7,433 bases of DNA from Tardiphaga sp. (lineage in GTDB: Bacteria > Pseudomonadota > Alphaproteobacteria > Rhizobiales > Xanthobacteraceae). The notes beneath the pieces were generated by a model. It searched no databases. It was not told the origin of the DNA and was given only the letters and a program-made list of their open reading frames with translations. The stretch is taken from the NCBI GenBank assembly GCA_028290765.1, contig JAQGJF010000636.1:1-7433 (forward strand), read 5' to 3'. Shown in pieces: positions 1-5,919 of the stretch. Position 1 is the first letter of the stretch, and each line of letters begins with the position of its first letter. The translations under genes and the position numbers were made by a program.

Positions 1-3
1 ACG

Positions 4-20
4 CCGAAGCGAAGCTTCGG
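4..20. repeat. Short perfect stem-loop at left edge
   Basis: Bases 4-10 (CCGAAGC) pair perfectly with 14-20 (GCTTCGG) around a GAA loop. It belongs to the patch of structured intergenic sequence that fills the left edge. No T-run follows on either strand, so a classical intrinsic terminator is not supported. It may be part of a dispersed intergenic repeat that continues past the window. Confidence 0.5.
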
Positions 21-45
21 CTACGGTCCGAGCGAAGCGAGGGCT

Positions 46-130
46 CCGGGTGAGGGGGCGTCTCGGCTGAAAACGAGCGTCGGTATCGCGACAAGATAGA
101 CCCGGATTGTGGAAACGCCCCCTCACCCGG
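46..130. repeat. 16-bp perfect inverted repeat around 53 bases
   Basis: Bases 46-61 (CCGGGTGAGGGGGCGT) and 115-130 (ACGCCCCCTCACCCGG) are exact reverse complements, separated by 53 bases with no reading frame of interest. The right arm runs directly into the tandem hairpins at 128-171. The layout resembles a small non-autonomous intergenic repeat or miniature element, but no target-site duplication could be established. It could equally be two copies of a short intergenic repeat in opposite orientation. Confidence 0.6.
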
Positions 131-171
131 CTCGCAAGCGAGCCGACCTCTCCCCGCAAGCGGGGCGAGGT
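128..171. repeat. Tandem hairpins of a CCTCTCCCCGC-type intergenic repeat
   Basis: Two adjacent stem-loops are visible. The first, 128-145, is a perfect palindrome (CGGCTCGC/GCGAGCCG). The second, 146-171, pairs ACCTC-T-CCCCGC with GCGGGG-C-GAGGT, with one internal mismatch. I recognise this hairpin type as frequent between genes in Bradyrhizobium and relatives; copy number cannot be judged here. It lies just beyond the stop of the leftward YHS gene, so its transcript would fold there. That may stabilise the mRNA 3' end or slow polymerase, although there is no U-tract. Confidence 0.65.
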
Positions 172-188
172 GAAGTCCGCGGCGAGGC

Positions 189-710
189 CTACTGCGCCAG
201 TGTCTCCACCAGATCCGGCCAGTGCTTGGCCGCTTCCTGCACGAAGCTCTGCGGCGAGGCGGCGAAGGCGTCGCGGCTTGCTTCGCGGCCGAACAGATAG
301 AGCCGCTCGCCGGAGATCAGCCAGAACCGCGGGTTACCGGCAAACGCCACGCCGCGCGCGACGTCGACCGGGTCGTAGCCGCCGAATTGCGGGCTGTAGA
401 TCTCCGGATCGGCGACGAAAGAGGCGCGGTTACCCTCGTTGCGGAAACGCCAGATGGCGCCGGCCTGGGACAGTTCGAGGCTGGGCCGTCCCACCAGCGG
501 GCGCGCGTCGGTGAAATAGGCCACCGGGTCGAACCCCTCGATGGCAAGGCCGGTGAAGCGGTTGGTGACCACCCGTTCCGTGGTCGCTGCCAAGGCCCTA
601 TCCGTGAAGGCGCCGAAGCCGGCGCCGGTGGCCGCAGCCAGGTTTGCCAGCAGCGCGATAAAGGCTATTCTGCGGCGCCAACCTTTTGTTTCCTGCCGTT
701 GTGCCGTCAT
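189..710 (-). CDS. YHS domain-containing protein, exported or membrane-anchored
   Basis: Encodes a protein of about 173 residues. A charged N-terminus (QRQETKGWRRR) precedes a hydrophobic stretch (IAFIALLANLAAATGAG), which fits a signal peptide or anchor with the rest in the periplasm. The remainder carries the YHS-family signature: GFDPVAYF, then an IWRFRNEGNRASFVADPEIY core, GYDPVDVARG, and a C-terminal LYLFGREASRDAF segment. YHS domains occur in metal-handling and oxidoreductase-linked proteins, but stand-alone versions like this have no firm role. Start choice is open: ATG at 710 puts a basic region right before the hydrophobic segment, while in-frame ATG 728 and TTG 743 would add 6 or 11 residues. 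None has a strong Shine-Dalgarno. The gene is divergent from eipA across about 110 bases, so the promoters probably share that gap. Confidence 0.85.
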   Translation of the reverse strand: MTAQRQETKGWRRRIAFIALLANLAAATGAGFGAFTDRALAATTERVVTNRFTGLAIEGFDPVAYFTDARPLVGRPSLELSQAGAIWRFRNEGNRASFVADPEIYSPQFGGYDPVDVARGVAFAGNPRFWLISGERLYLFGREASRDAFAASPQSFVQEAAKHWPDLVETLAQ

Positions 711-820
711 AGTTGCTACCGATAACATTCGAGTCGGGGACAATGGGTGCAGCTTAGAACCATGCCGGTCAGCATTCGGTTAAGGCCGCAGCCACGATTT
801 TAGTACCTAGGGGACCTTTC

Positions 821-1480
821 ATGACCTTCGCTTCGCGCCTTGCAGCGGTCGCGCTCGCTGCGATGACGTGCTGGATGGTACCAGCCTCTGCCCAGCAACC
901 GCAGTACCAGCAGCCGGCGCCGCAGCAGCAGTTGCAGCCGGCACCGCAGCCGCAGTACCAGCAGCCAGCACCGCAACCAGCGCCGCAGGCCACCCCCAGC
1001 ACCTACGGGCCGGACGAACTGGTCGGCGCCGGGCATCGGTTCTTCGGCAACGTGTCGCGCGGGCTCGCCTCGGTGATCGAGCGCGCGGTCAGCCAATGGG
1101 GCCTGCCGAACGGCTATATTCTGGGCGAGGAAGGCTCCGGCGCCTTCGTGGCCGGGCTGCGCTATGGCGAAGGCACGCTCTATACCAAGAACGCCGGCGA
1201 CCTGCGGGTGTACTGGCAGGGACCGTCGCTCGGTTTCGACTGGGGCGGCGACGGCGCGCGCACCATGACGCTGGTCTACAATCTGCCCGCCACCAACGCG
1301 ATCTACCAGCGCTTCGGCGGCATCGACGGCTCGGCCTATGTGATCGGCGGTTTCGGCATGACGGCGCTGACCGCCAACAGCATCGTGCTGGTGCCGATCC
1401 GCTCTGGTATCGGCCTTCGGCTCGGCGCCAATATCGGCTACCTCAAATTCACCCAGCGCGCGACCTGGAACCCGTTCTGA
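821..1480 (+). CDS. eipA: DUF1134/EipA-family periplasmic envelope protein
   Basis: 219 residues. A signal peptide (MTFASRLAAVALAAMTCWMVPASA, likely cut after ASA) is followed by a Q/P-rich linker at about residues 25-60 and then the conserved DUF1134 domain (about 62-219). Recognisable blocks are GYILGEEGSGAFVAGLRYGEG, GPSLGFDWGGDGARTM, LVYNL, RFGGIDGSAYVIGGFGMT and IVLVPIRSGIGLRLGANIGYLKFT. The family is alphaproteobacterial. EipA of Brucella is periplasmic, supports envelope integrity and virulence, and is reported to be under CtrA control; function here is inferred from that. An AGGGGA Shine-Dalgarno at 809-814 sits 6 bases before the ATG, so the start is well supported. Upstream I see only one TTAA half-site (780-783), not a full CtrA box. 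The repetitive linker is the odd feature. The symbol reflects family membership, not proven orthology. Confidence 0.88.
   Translation: MTFASRLAAVALAAMTCWMVPASAQQPQYQQPAPQQQLQPAPQPQYQQPAPQPAPQATPSTYGPDELVGAGHRFFGNVSRGLASVIERAVSQWGLPNGYILGEEGSGAFVAGLRYGEGTLYTKNAGDLRVYWQGPSLGFDWGGDGARTMTLVYNLPATNAIYQRFGGIDGSAYVIGGFGMTALTANSIVLVPIRSGIGLRLGANIGYLKFTQRATWNPF
899..966 (+). repeat. 51-bp-period direct repeat inside the Q/P-rich linker of eipA
   Basis: The 17-base string CCGCAGTACCAGCAGCC occurs at 899-915 and again at 950-966, exactly 51 bases (17 codons) apart. It gives two PQYQQPAPQ peptide units. The surrounding DNA is built from CAG/CCG codons. Because the period is a multiple of three, gain or loss of a unit by slippage would change linker length without breaking frame. 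Confidence 0.75.
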
Positions 1481-1521
1481 GCGAGCGCCGGTTTCCGAGC
1501 GGACCTGCCTGGTCAGGCCTG

Positions 1522-1547
1522 AACTGAATCTGGTTACGGATTCACGT
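1522..1547. repeat. Inverted repeat between eipA and the next gene
   Basis: TGAATC at 1525-1530 pairs with GATTCA at 1539-1544 around an 8-base loop. The stem extends by AAC/GTT after a single bulged C. It lies about 45 bases after the eipA stop and about 85 before the next start. No T-run follows, so it could be a weak terminator, an operator for the downstream gene, or chance. Confidence 0.35.
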
Positions 1548-1629
1548 TAACGCGGCGCCGCGCTGGCCTTTTCCCCTGCTCTCATGGCAAAGTAACCCGA
1601 GCAATTTTCTCGAGTTAGGGGTGTCGTCC

Positions 1630-2907
1630 ATGGTCGAACCGATCATGTATCTGGCGATCGGTTTTCTGGTCTCGATGCTGTTTGGGCTGATGATCGTGCC
1701 GCTGGTGCATAACCGCGCGGTGCGGCTGACGACCAAGCGCCTGGAGGCGGCCACGCCGTTGTCGATGGCCGAAATCCAGGCCGACAAGGACCAGTTGCGC
1801 GCCGAATTCGCGATGTCGGCGCGGCGGCTCGAAATGAGCGTCGACCAGCTCAAGAACAAGACCACCAGCCAGCTCGCCGAGCTCGGCAAGAAATCCGACG
1901 CCATCAACCGCATGAAGCTCGAGCTCGGCGAGAAGAACGCCACGAACTTTGCGCTCGAAGCCCGCGAGAAGGCGATCAAGGACCAGTTGCGCGCCACCGA
2001 AGAGGAATTCGCCGCCAAGACCCAATCGCTGCGCACCGCCGAGACGGCGCTGACCGACAAGCAGTCCGAACTCGGCAAGCTGAACCACGAATTGTCGGAT
2101 CGCTCTCTGATGGCGGACAGCCGCCAGGTCGAACTGATCGCGGTGCGCGCCCAGATCGACGCGCTGAAGAACCGCGTCGAGGAGGCCGAAGGCGAGTATT
2201 CCTCGACCCAGAAGAAGCTCGAGCAGCAGCGCGGCGAATCCAACGTCGCCACCCGCGAGCTCGCCGAAGCCCGCGCCCACTCGGAAAATCTGAGCCAGCG
2301 CGTCACCGATCTCGACCGCCAGCTCATCGTCCAGGTCAAGGAAGCCGAGATGCTCGGCAACCGCGTCACCGACCTGGAAAACCGTCTCGCCACCCAGGGC
2401 AAGCTTTTGGCCGAGCACGACTATGAGAACAACCAATTGCGGGAATCCAACGAAGCCGCGGCACGCAACGCCAAGGATTTGCGCGACGAGATCGTTGCGC
2501 TGACCGGCGGCAAGTCGCCGCTGGTCGACAAGCTGCGCGCCGAAAAAGCCGCCGCCGAGGAACAGCTTTCCGTCATCCGCGACGAGCGCGCCAAGCTGCA
2601 GCGCGACCTCAACGCCATCCAGCAGCAGGCCGAGAGTTCATGGGCCACCGAGCGCATGGAAAACGCGCTGCTGCGCGAGCGCATCAACGACATCGCCGCC
2701 GAGGTCGCCAAGCTGGCGATGACGCTCGAGGGACCCAATTCCGCGATCGAGACCATTTTGGCCGCGGAACCCGCCGCCGCCGCCAAAATCAGCCGCCCGG
2801 TCAACGGCGCCGCCGCCAACGATGTCCCGGGTGAAGCCCGCGGCACCCTCGCCGAGCGGATCCGGGCCCTGCAATCCCACGCCTCGCGCGCCCGCCAGCC
2901 CGGTTAA
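1630..2907 (+). CDS. Single-pass membrane protein with long coiled coil, function unknown
   Basis: 425 residues from ATG 1630. A GTG lies three codons upstream at 1621, but AGGGG at 1617-1621 overlaps that GTG and sits an ideal 8 bases before the ATG, so I take the ATG. Residues about 4-26 (PIMYLAIGFLVSMLFGLMIVPLV) form one transmembrane helix. From about residue 40 to 360 the protein is charged, rich in E/K/R/A/L/Q with heptad-like spacing, and nearly free of Gly/Pro, so a long coiled coil is expected, presumably cytoplasmic. A short Ala/Pro-rich tail (AAEPAAAAKISRPVNGAAAND) ends in a basic segment. I recall similar unnamed proteins in Bradyrhizobium and Rhodopseudomonas. Similarity to SMC or myosin-like proteins in searches would reflect only the coiled coil. 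No enzymatic motif is visible. It may be a scaffold or envelope-organising factor, but that is speculation. Confidence 0.85.
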   Translation: MVEPIMYLAIGFLVSMLFGLMIVPLVHNRAVRLTTKRLEAATPLSMAEIQADKDQLRAEFAMSARRLEMSVDQLKNKTTSQLAELGKKSDAINRMKLELGEKNATNFALEAREKAIKDQLRATEEEFAAKTQSLRTAETALTDKQSELGKLNHELSDRSLMADSRQVELIAVRAQIDALKNRVEEAEGEYSSTQKKLEQQRGESNVATRELAEARAHSENLSQRVTDLDRQLIVQVKEAEMLGNRVTDLENRLATQGKLLAEHDYENNQLRESNEAAARNAKDLRDEIVALTGGKSPLVDKLRAEKAAAEEQLSVIRDERAKLQRDLNAIQQQAESSWATERMENALLRERINDIAAEVAKLAMTLEGPNSAIETILAAEPAAAAKISRPVNGAAANDVPGEARGTLAERIRALQSHASRARQPG

Positions 2908-2934
2908 ACCGGTTCAATTGTGCCCGGCAGGCGC

Positions 2935-2963
2935 TTGACACCCCACCCCGCGACTCCCTAAAT
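2935..2963 (+). promoter_or_regulatory. Housekeeping (sigma70-type) promoter for tRNA-Val
   Basis: A perfect -35 TTGACA (2935-2940) is followed, after a 17-base spacer, by CTAAAT (2958-2963). That -10 form is compatible with alphaproteobacterial stable-RNA promoters. Initiation near 2970 would give a leader of about 70 bases before the tRNA at 3040. The position between the coiled-coil gene and the tRNA, on the same strand, fits. Confidence 0.7.
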
Positions 2964-3039
2964 CGCGGCTCCAAACGAGGTGCGATTTTTGGGGGCTTTG
3001 GCCCGGTCTCCGGTCGATCCGGCGATGCACCACGATCCC

Positions 3040-3114
3040 GGGCGCATAGCTCAGCGGGAGAGCGTTCCCTTCACACGGGAGAGGTCCAAGGTTCGATCCC
3101 TTGTGCGCCCACCA
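3040..3114 (+). tRNA. tRNA-Val(CAC), complete with encoded CCA
   Basis: The full cloverleaf can be drawn. Acceptor GGGCGCA (3040-3046) pairs with TGCGCCC (3104-3110). The D stem is GCTC/GAGC (3049-3052 with 3060-3063). The anticodon stem TTCCC (3065-3069) pairs with GGGAG (3077-3081) with one T-G closing pair. Loop TTCACAC (3070-3076) puts anticodon CAC at 3072-3074, reading valine GTG codons. The T arm is CAAGG-TTCGATC-CCTTG (3087-3103). Discriminator A3111 and CCA 3112-3114 are encoded. A T5 run at 3121-3125 follows and may help end transcription. Valine tRNA genes are known insertion sites for Bradyrhizobium symbiosis islands, and sequence character changes right after this 3' end. Confidence 0.97.
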
Positions 3115-3160
3115 TTAGCCTTTTTCATTCAACGGCTTATCGAACTAATTCCCTGGAGGC

Positions 3161-3194
3161 GTGCCCCAGAAAAGCTTGGGCACAATAGGGGCAC
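3161..3194. repeat. Cluster of three GGGCAC motifs just after tRNA-Val
   Basis: GTGCCC at 3161-3166 is the inverted form of GGGCAC at 3178-3183 and 3189-3194. The last two are in direct orientation, 11 bases apart, about one helical turn. The inverted copy can form a hairpin with either direct copy; with the last one the match extends to GTGCCCC/GGGGCAC. The cluster begins 47 bases after the tRNA CCA end, where arm-type integrase or excisionase sites of a tRNA-targeting element could lie. That reading is speculative. Confidence 0.4.
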
Positions 3195-3563
3195 TTCAAT
3201 TCGGCACGGTTGAAGAAAATCGCTCCGCCATGGCCTACCCTCCCCCGCTGCCGCTTCGATAAAGACGCCGATCAAGAGACTTAGCCGCCCTATTACGACG
3301 ACATCCGTGTCGTCAGCATCGTAAAGCGATAAGGATCAATGGAGCCGGAGAGCTCGCTTCTTTTCGGCATCGCGGTTGCCAGCAGGACCGTCAAGTCATT
3401 CGATGCGACCTGCGCTGCCTTCGAAACTCCGTAGCAGTGGCTACGCCTCAAGCCAACGAAAGCCGATTTCACAGAATACAGGCTGCAGCGCGCCTTCGAT
3501 GTTGGAGCGCGCGCCGTGCGACGAGGGCTGGAATCTGGCGACGCACGAAGTGGACGGCCGGTC

Positions 3564-3628
3564 CCACGTGCTTCGGCGGCGAAGCGATCAGGATGCGGAC
3601 CGAGAGCCGCGTCTTGCGAAGCACGTGG
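3564..3628. repeat. 12-bp inverted repeat with 41-base loop
   Basis: CCACGTGCTTCG at 3564-3575 is the exact reverse complement of CGAAGCACGTGG at 3617-3628. Allowing one extra C, the match extends over GGTC/GACC to about 15 of 16 positions. A second, wider pair links 3550-3559 (GTGGACGGCC) with 3744-3753 (GGCCGTCCAC). The segment has no convincing gene. Possible readings are a structured RNA, remnants of insertion-sequence ends, or chance. Confidence 0.4.
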
Positions 3629-3792
3629 ACCTTTGGCGAAAGAGCAACGTTATTCGCGTTCCACTATGCGGAGCCGAATGTTCGGTTCCAAAGCCCTTAC
3701 GTCCGCGCCACTCTGAGATTAGCATCGGGTAAGCGATCAAGCAGGCCGTCCACGGGAGAGAGGTCGGGGGGTGACCGTCTTGGCCGCTGACC

Positions 3793-3843
3793 GTTGCCCT
3801 CCGAAGGCAAAGGTCACACGTTCGAATCGTGTCGGGTACGCCA
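3793..3843 (+). other. 3' fragment of tRNA-Arg(CCG): likely att-site footprint
   Basis: The 3' part of a tRNA is perfectly preserved. Anticodon stem TTGCC (3794-3798) pairs with GGCAA (3806-3810). Loop CTCCGAA carries CCG at 3801-3803. The variable region is AGGTC, the T arm is ACACG-TTCGAAT-CGTGT (3816-3832), the acceptor 3' strand is CGGGTAC (3833-3839), then discriminator G and CCA (3841-3843). The 5' half is missing: the D arm cannot be formed from 3771-3793, and only 5 of 7 acceptor positions would pair if GTGACCG at 3771-3777 were used. A matching intact gene should begin GTACCCG. Fragments running from the anticodon stem to CCA are the standard duplicated attachment site left by tRNA-targeting tyrosine recombinases. 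It is therefore not a functional tRNA. Confidence 0.85.
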
Positions 3844-4001
3844 GGTTTTCTTTGCTTTACAAGGTGATATGCGCTCCTTGGACTGAACTCTACTTTTTGC
3901 TCATTCCTGCGAGTAAGCATCTGGAGCGCATCGTCCCAGAGTGCGTTCAGCATTGCTTTGATATGCAGCGTTATGAAATGGCAATCAAACGGGACTGATC
4001 G

Positions 4002-5387
4002 CTAAAATTTGGCGACCGTCCTTAGGCCGACGACAGTCGCATCACGCAGTGGCCGCCCCGCTGGGGTCTGAAGCGGGTTGGTCGCACCGCCGCCAGGATG
4101 CCTGATAAATTGCACATTGGGTTGGAGCGTAAGCCCGTCCCGCACGTCGTACTGATAGACAGCGGTTAAAACGGATTCAGAACTCCGGATGGGCCACGCG
4201 GGCCCGTAGAGCGCGCGAAAGTCCGCGTCCAGCGCGCGGGCGCGGGGCGAGACATGGGCATACGCGAAAGCGATGCCAAATTTGTCGTGCGGGCGCCGGT
4301 CGCTGAGGCCAATAAATTCCACGCCCCCGTCCGCATAGCGATCGATGAGGTTGCGGTCCGATGGGCTGTAGGTGGCGCGGGCAAAGACGCCGACGCCGCG
4401 ATCGTCATCGTTTCCGACGCGGTAGAGCTTCTGCTCGAATGCGGCGTAGAGCCCAAAGTCGCCAGCATGCGGCGCGGCTATGCCGGTGCTAGCGGGGCTT
4501 GCAAGGGACACGCCTACTGTGTCGAAGCGCTCGTCGGCGAAAGAGCCGAAATGGCGCCAGCCGCCGATCTTGAACTTGCCATCAAGGCCCGGATCGCCTT
4601 TCTTGGCATTCCAGAGGAATTGCGCCTCGCCGAGCAAAAGCGGCGGATCGTTAATGCGAAAATTGACGCCGTAGCGGTTGCGGAGCTGCGGGTCATCGGG
4701 GCCAGGCCCTGCAGAGTCGCCGTTAAAGGCCGCGCCAATGAGGGTCAGGTTGTCGCTGACATCCGCGCGAAGCCGTGCGCCCAAAGCGGCGAGCGGAGGT
4801 GATGGGCCGCCACTTGGCATGTTGAGCGAGAAGCCTGCTGGCCAGCCGAGTGAAGCATTGGTGAAGACGTCGGTGTATTTGGCGGTCATGAACTCGGTAT
4901 CGGCCGCAAGTTGCCCCGCGCGCAAGGCGAGCTTTGTCCCCCACTTCTGTTCGAACCACATCTCGTAAAGCCGTGTGGTCGGCAGAGCCTCGATACCGCT
5001 GACAACGAGAAAATTGTAGAGTGCACCGCGCGACAGGCCCCCGCCATCGATCTGGAAGACGTTGGCGTGGAACGCGAGTCGCTTGAGACCGAGCACCTTT
5101 TCCAGATCGGCATCGACTGCAAAGTTGATTCTATCCTCGTAGACGAACGCGCGCTTTGCCCCGCCGACCGGGTTACCGAGGGTTTCACCGATATACGTCA
5201 CCGCGAACTTGACGCCGCTTTTTTCAAACGGATTGGGCAGGAGGCCAAGGGTGCGCTCTTCGACGGTGCTTTCGCCCGTGTCGGGATCAGCGGGCTTGAG
5301 ATCGTCCGTCTTCTTGTCTTCCTGTCCAAGCGCGGAGTTGCTCGCAAGGAGCAGTACCCAGAGGACCTGAAGCCAGAGCCGCATCAT
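4002..5387 (-). CDS. OprB-family carbohydrate-selective porin
   Basis: About 461 residues. A signal peptide (MMRLWLQVLWVLLLASNSALG) is followed by a mature outer-membrane beta-barrel that ends in Phe (TVAKF), the C-terminal signal used by the outer-membrane assembly machinery. OprB-type blocks are clear: KFAVTYIGETLGNPVGG, a FHANVFQIDGGGLSRG segment, PTTRLYEMWFEQKWG, LRAGQLAADTEFM, LGWPAGFSLNMPSGGP, and FNGDSAGPGPDDPQ. Such porins admit sugars across the outer membrane; the actual substrate is unknown. The length is normal for the family and there is no sign of damage. GGAGGA (complement of 5391-5396) supports ATG 5387 or the adjacent ATG 5384; the latter has the better spacing. The in-frame TTG at 5435 is less likely and would overlap the putative promoter. 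The gene sits where the trb conjugation genes would be expected, so it is either island cargo or host DNA joined by a deletion. Confidence 0.92.
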   Translation of the reverse strand: MMRLWLQVLWVLLLASNSALGQEDKKTDDLKPADPDTGESTVEERTLGLLPNPFEKSGVKFAVTYIGETLGNPVGGAKRAFVYEDRINFAVDADLEKVLGLKRLAFHANVFQIDGGGLSRGALYNFLVVSGIEALPTTRLYEMWFEQKWGTKLALRAGQLAADTEFMTAKYTDVFTNASLGWPAGFSLNMPSGGPSPPLAALGARLRADVSDNLTLIGAAFNGDSAGPGPDDPQLRNRYGVNFRINDPPLLLGEAQFLWNAKKGDPGLDGKFKIGGWRHFGSFADERFDTVGVSLASPASTGIAAPHAGDFGLYAAFEQKLYRVGNDDDRGVGVFARATYSPSDRNLIDRYADGGVEFIGLSDRRPHDKFGIAFAYAHVSPRARALDADFRALYGPAWPIRSSESVLTAVYQYDVRDGLTLQPNVQFIRHPGGGATNPLQTPAGRPLRDATVVGLRTVAKF

Positions 5388-5406
5388 CGTTCCTCCCCCT
5401 GCACCG

Positions 5407-5435
5407 ATTCTGTCAGAAGCGGGGCTTTTCGGCAA
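5407..5435 (-). promoter_or_regulatory. Possible promoter of the porin gene
   Basis: On the minus strand TTGCCG (5435-5430) is separated by 17 bases from CAGAAT (5412-5407). Each hexamer matches the sigma70 consensus at 4 of 6 positions. Initiation near 5400 would leave a leader of little more than ten bases before the ATG, just enough for the Shine-Dalgarno. The match is modest. Confidence 0.3.
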
Positions 5436-5628
5436 TCCACACGCCGCTTAGGCGTTGGCAACGCGCGGCTATTTTTGCGGCCTCTTTGCCACAGTTCCTG
5501 CAGGCCACCCTGCCTCCCGAAGACTGAGACTTGCGAAGGCTTCTTTAACCTCGCAATGCGCTTCTTCGTTTCGTGCAGATCGCGTGATCGGTGCACTCTG
5601 CGTACGAGTCCCCCTTTGGATAGGCGCC
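5436..5628. other. Unassigned spacer between porin and trbB remnant
   Basis: No recognisable gene or RNA is seen on either strand. The short frames crossing it have no family signature. In an intact trb operon this position would hold the rest of trbB and then trbC. The point where trbB similarity stops (about 5628) is therefore a probable recombination or deletion junction. Confidence 0.4.
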
Positions 5629-5706
5629 GAGGTATCGCGCAATAGCGGGGCCAAGCGCGCTACGGAGCATGCGCGCGCCGCGCGAGATCGCCTCTGCTTG
5701 AGCCGA
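5629..5706 (-). pseudogene. trbB: trbB remnant (conjugal transfer ATPase), 26 codons left
   Basis: Read leftward, 5706-5629 translates to SAQAEAISRGARMLRSALGP followed by AIARYL. I recognise this from memory as the conserved N-terminal segment of TrbB, the VirB11-type hexameric ATPase that powers trb/P-type conjugative type IV secretion. After ARYL the family normally continues into an acidic ExP...VMLNPDG stretch; here the sequence departs at once into unrelated residues and stops near 5545. The Walker A and B motifs and all of the C-terminal domain are missing, so the gene is dead. In intact operons trbB directly follows the copG-like gene. Here about 210 bases of unrelated sequence separate them, and the remnant is not in frame with the ATG at 5920. 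Confidence 0.68.
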
Positions 5707-5919
5707 ATGAATTGCCACCGCCGCCCCCACCAATGAAGCCGCTTAAGAAGCGCCCTCTGATGGGGATGAATAGAAAAGGCAGGAATTGGCTTGGCGCAAC
5801 AACACTCATAAGGGGATCGTAGATTGGCGTAGAAAGAGAAAGACTAGGCGAAATGAATGGTACCGAAGACTCCGTGGTCGACGTCTTGGCCCTGAAGATT
5901 CTGGCTTCTGGGAAGTCCA

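Larger units (their letters stand above)
3115..3792. other. Gene-less segment between the two tRNA signals
   Basis: None of the reading frames here is convincing. The longest (3376-3732, 3437-3790 and the leftward 3588-3953) lack recognisable domains and a good ribosome binding site, and they overlap each other in different frames. What is visible is a GGGCAC motif cluster (3161-3194) and inverted repeats at 3564-3628 and 3550/3744. It is most easily read as eroded island DNA. A non-coding RNA cannot be excluded. Confidence 0.5.

Noticed and set aside
1..171. CRISPR array
   Set aside because: The repeats are inverted and hairpin-forming, with no regularly spaced direct repeats or spacers and no cas genes.
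780..794. CtrA box upstream of eipA
   Set aside because: Only one TTAA half-site (780-783) is present. The second half does not occur at the required spacing.
1542..2436. Long leftward frames (286 and 273 codons) opposite the coiled-coil gene
   Set aside because: They are shadows of the strongly biased codon use of the rightward gene. They give low-complexity Ser/Arg- or Gly/Leu-rich translations without domains.
3771..3843. A complete tRNA-Arg starting at 3771
   Set aside because: GTGACCG could pair with only 5 of the 7 acceptor positions. The bases before the anticodon stem are about three too few, and no D stem forms.
3588..3953. Leftward 121-codon frame containing VPDTIRTCDLCLRRAT
   Set aside because: That peptide is the well-known spurious antisense translation of a tRNA-Arg gene. 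It only reports the tRNA fragment at 3793-3843 and is not a protein gene.
4254..5645. Rightward frames opposite the porin (182 and 244 codons)
   Set aside because: They are antisense to a clear OprB gene, have no family signature, and arise from GC-rich third positions.
5704..5865. Approximate direct repeat (5704-5720 versus 5849-5865) that might flank an insertion
   Set aside because: The match needs gaps and has several mismatches. It is too weak to call a target-site duplication.
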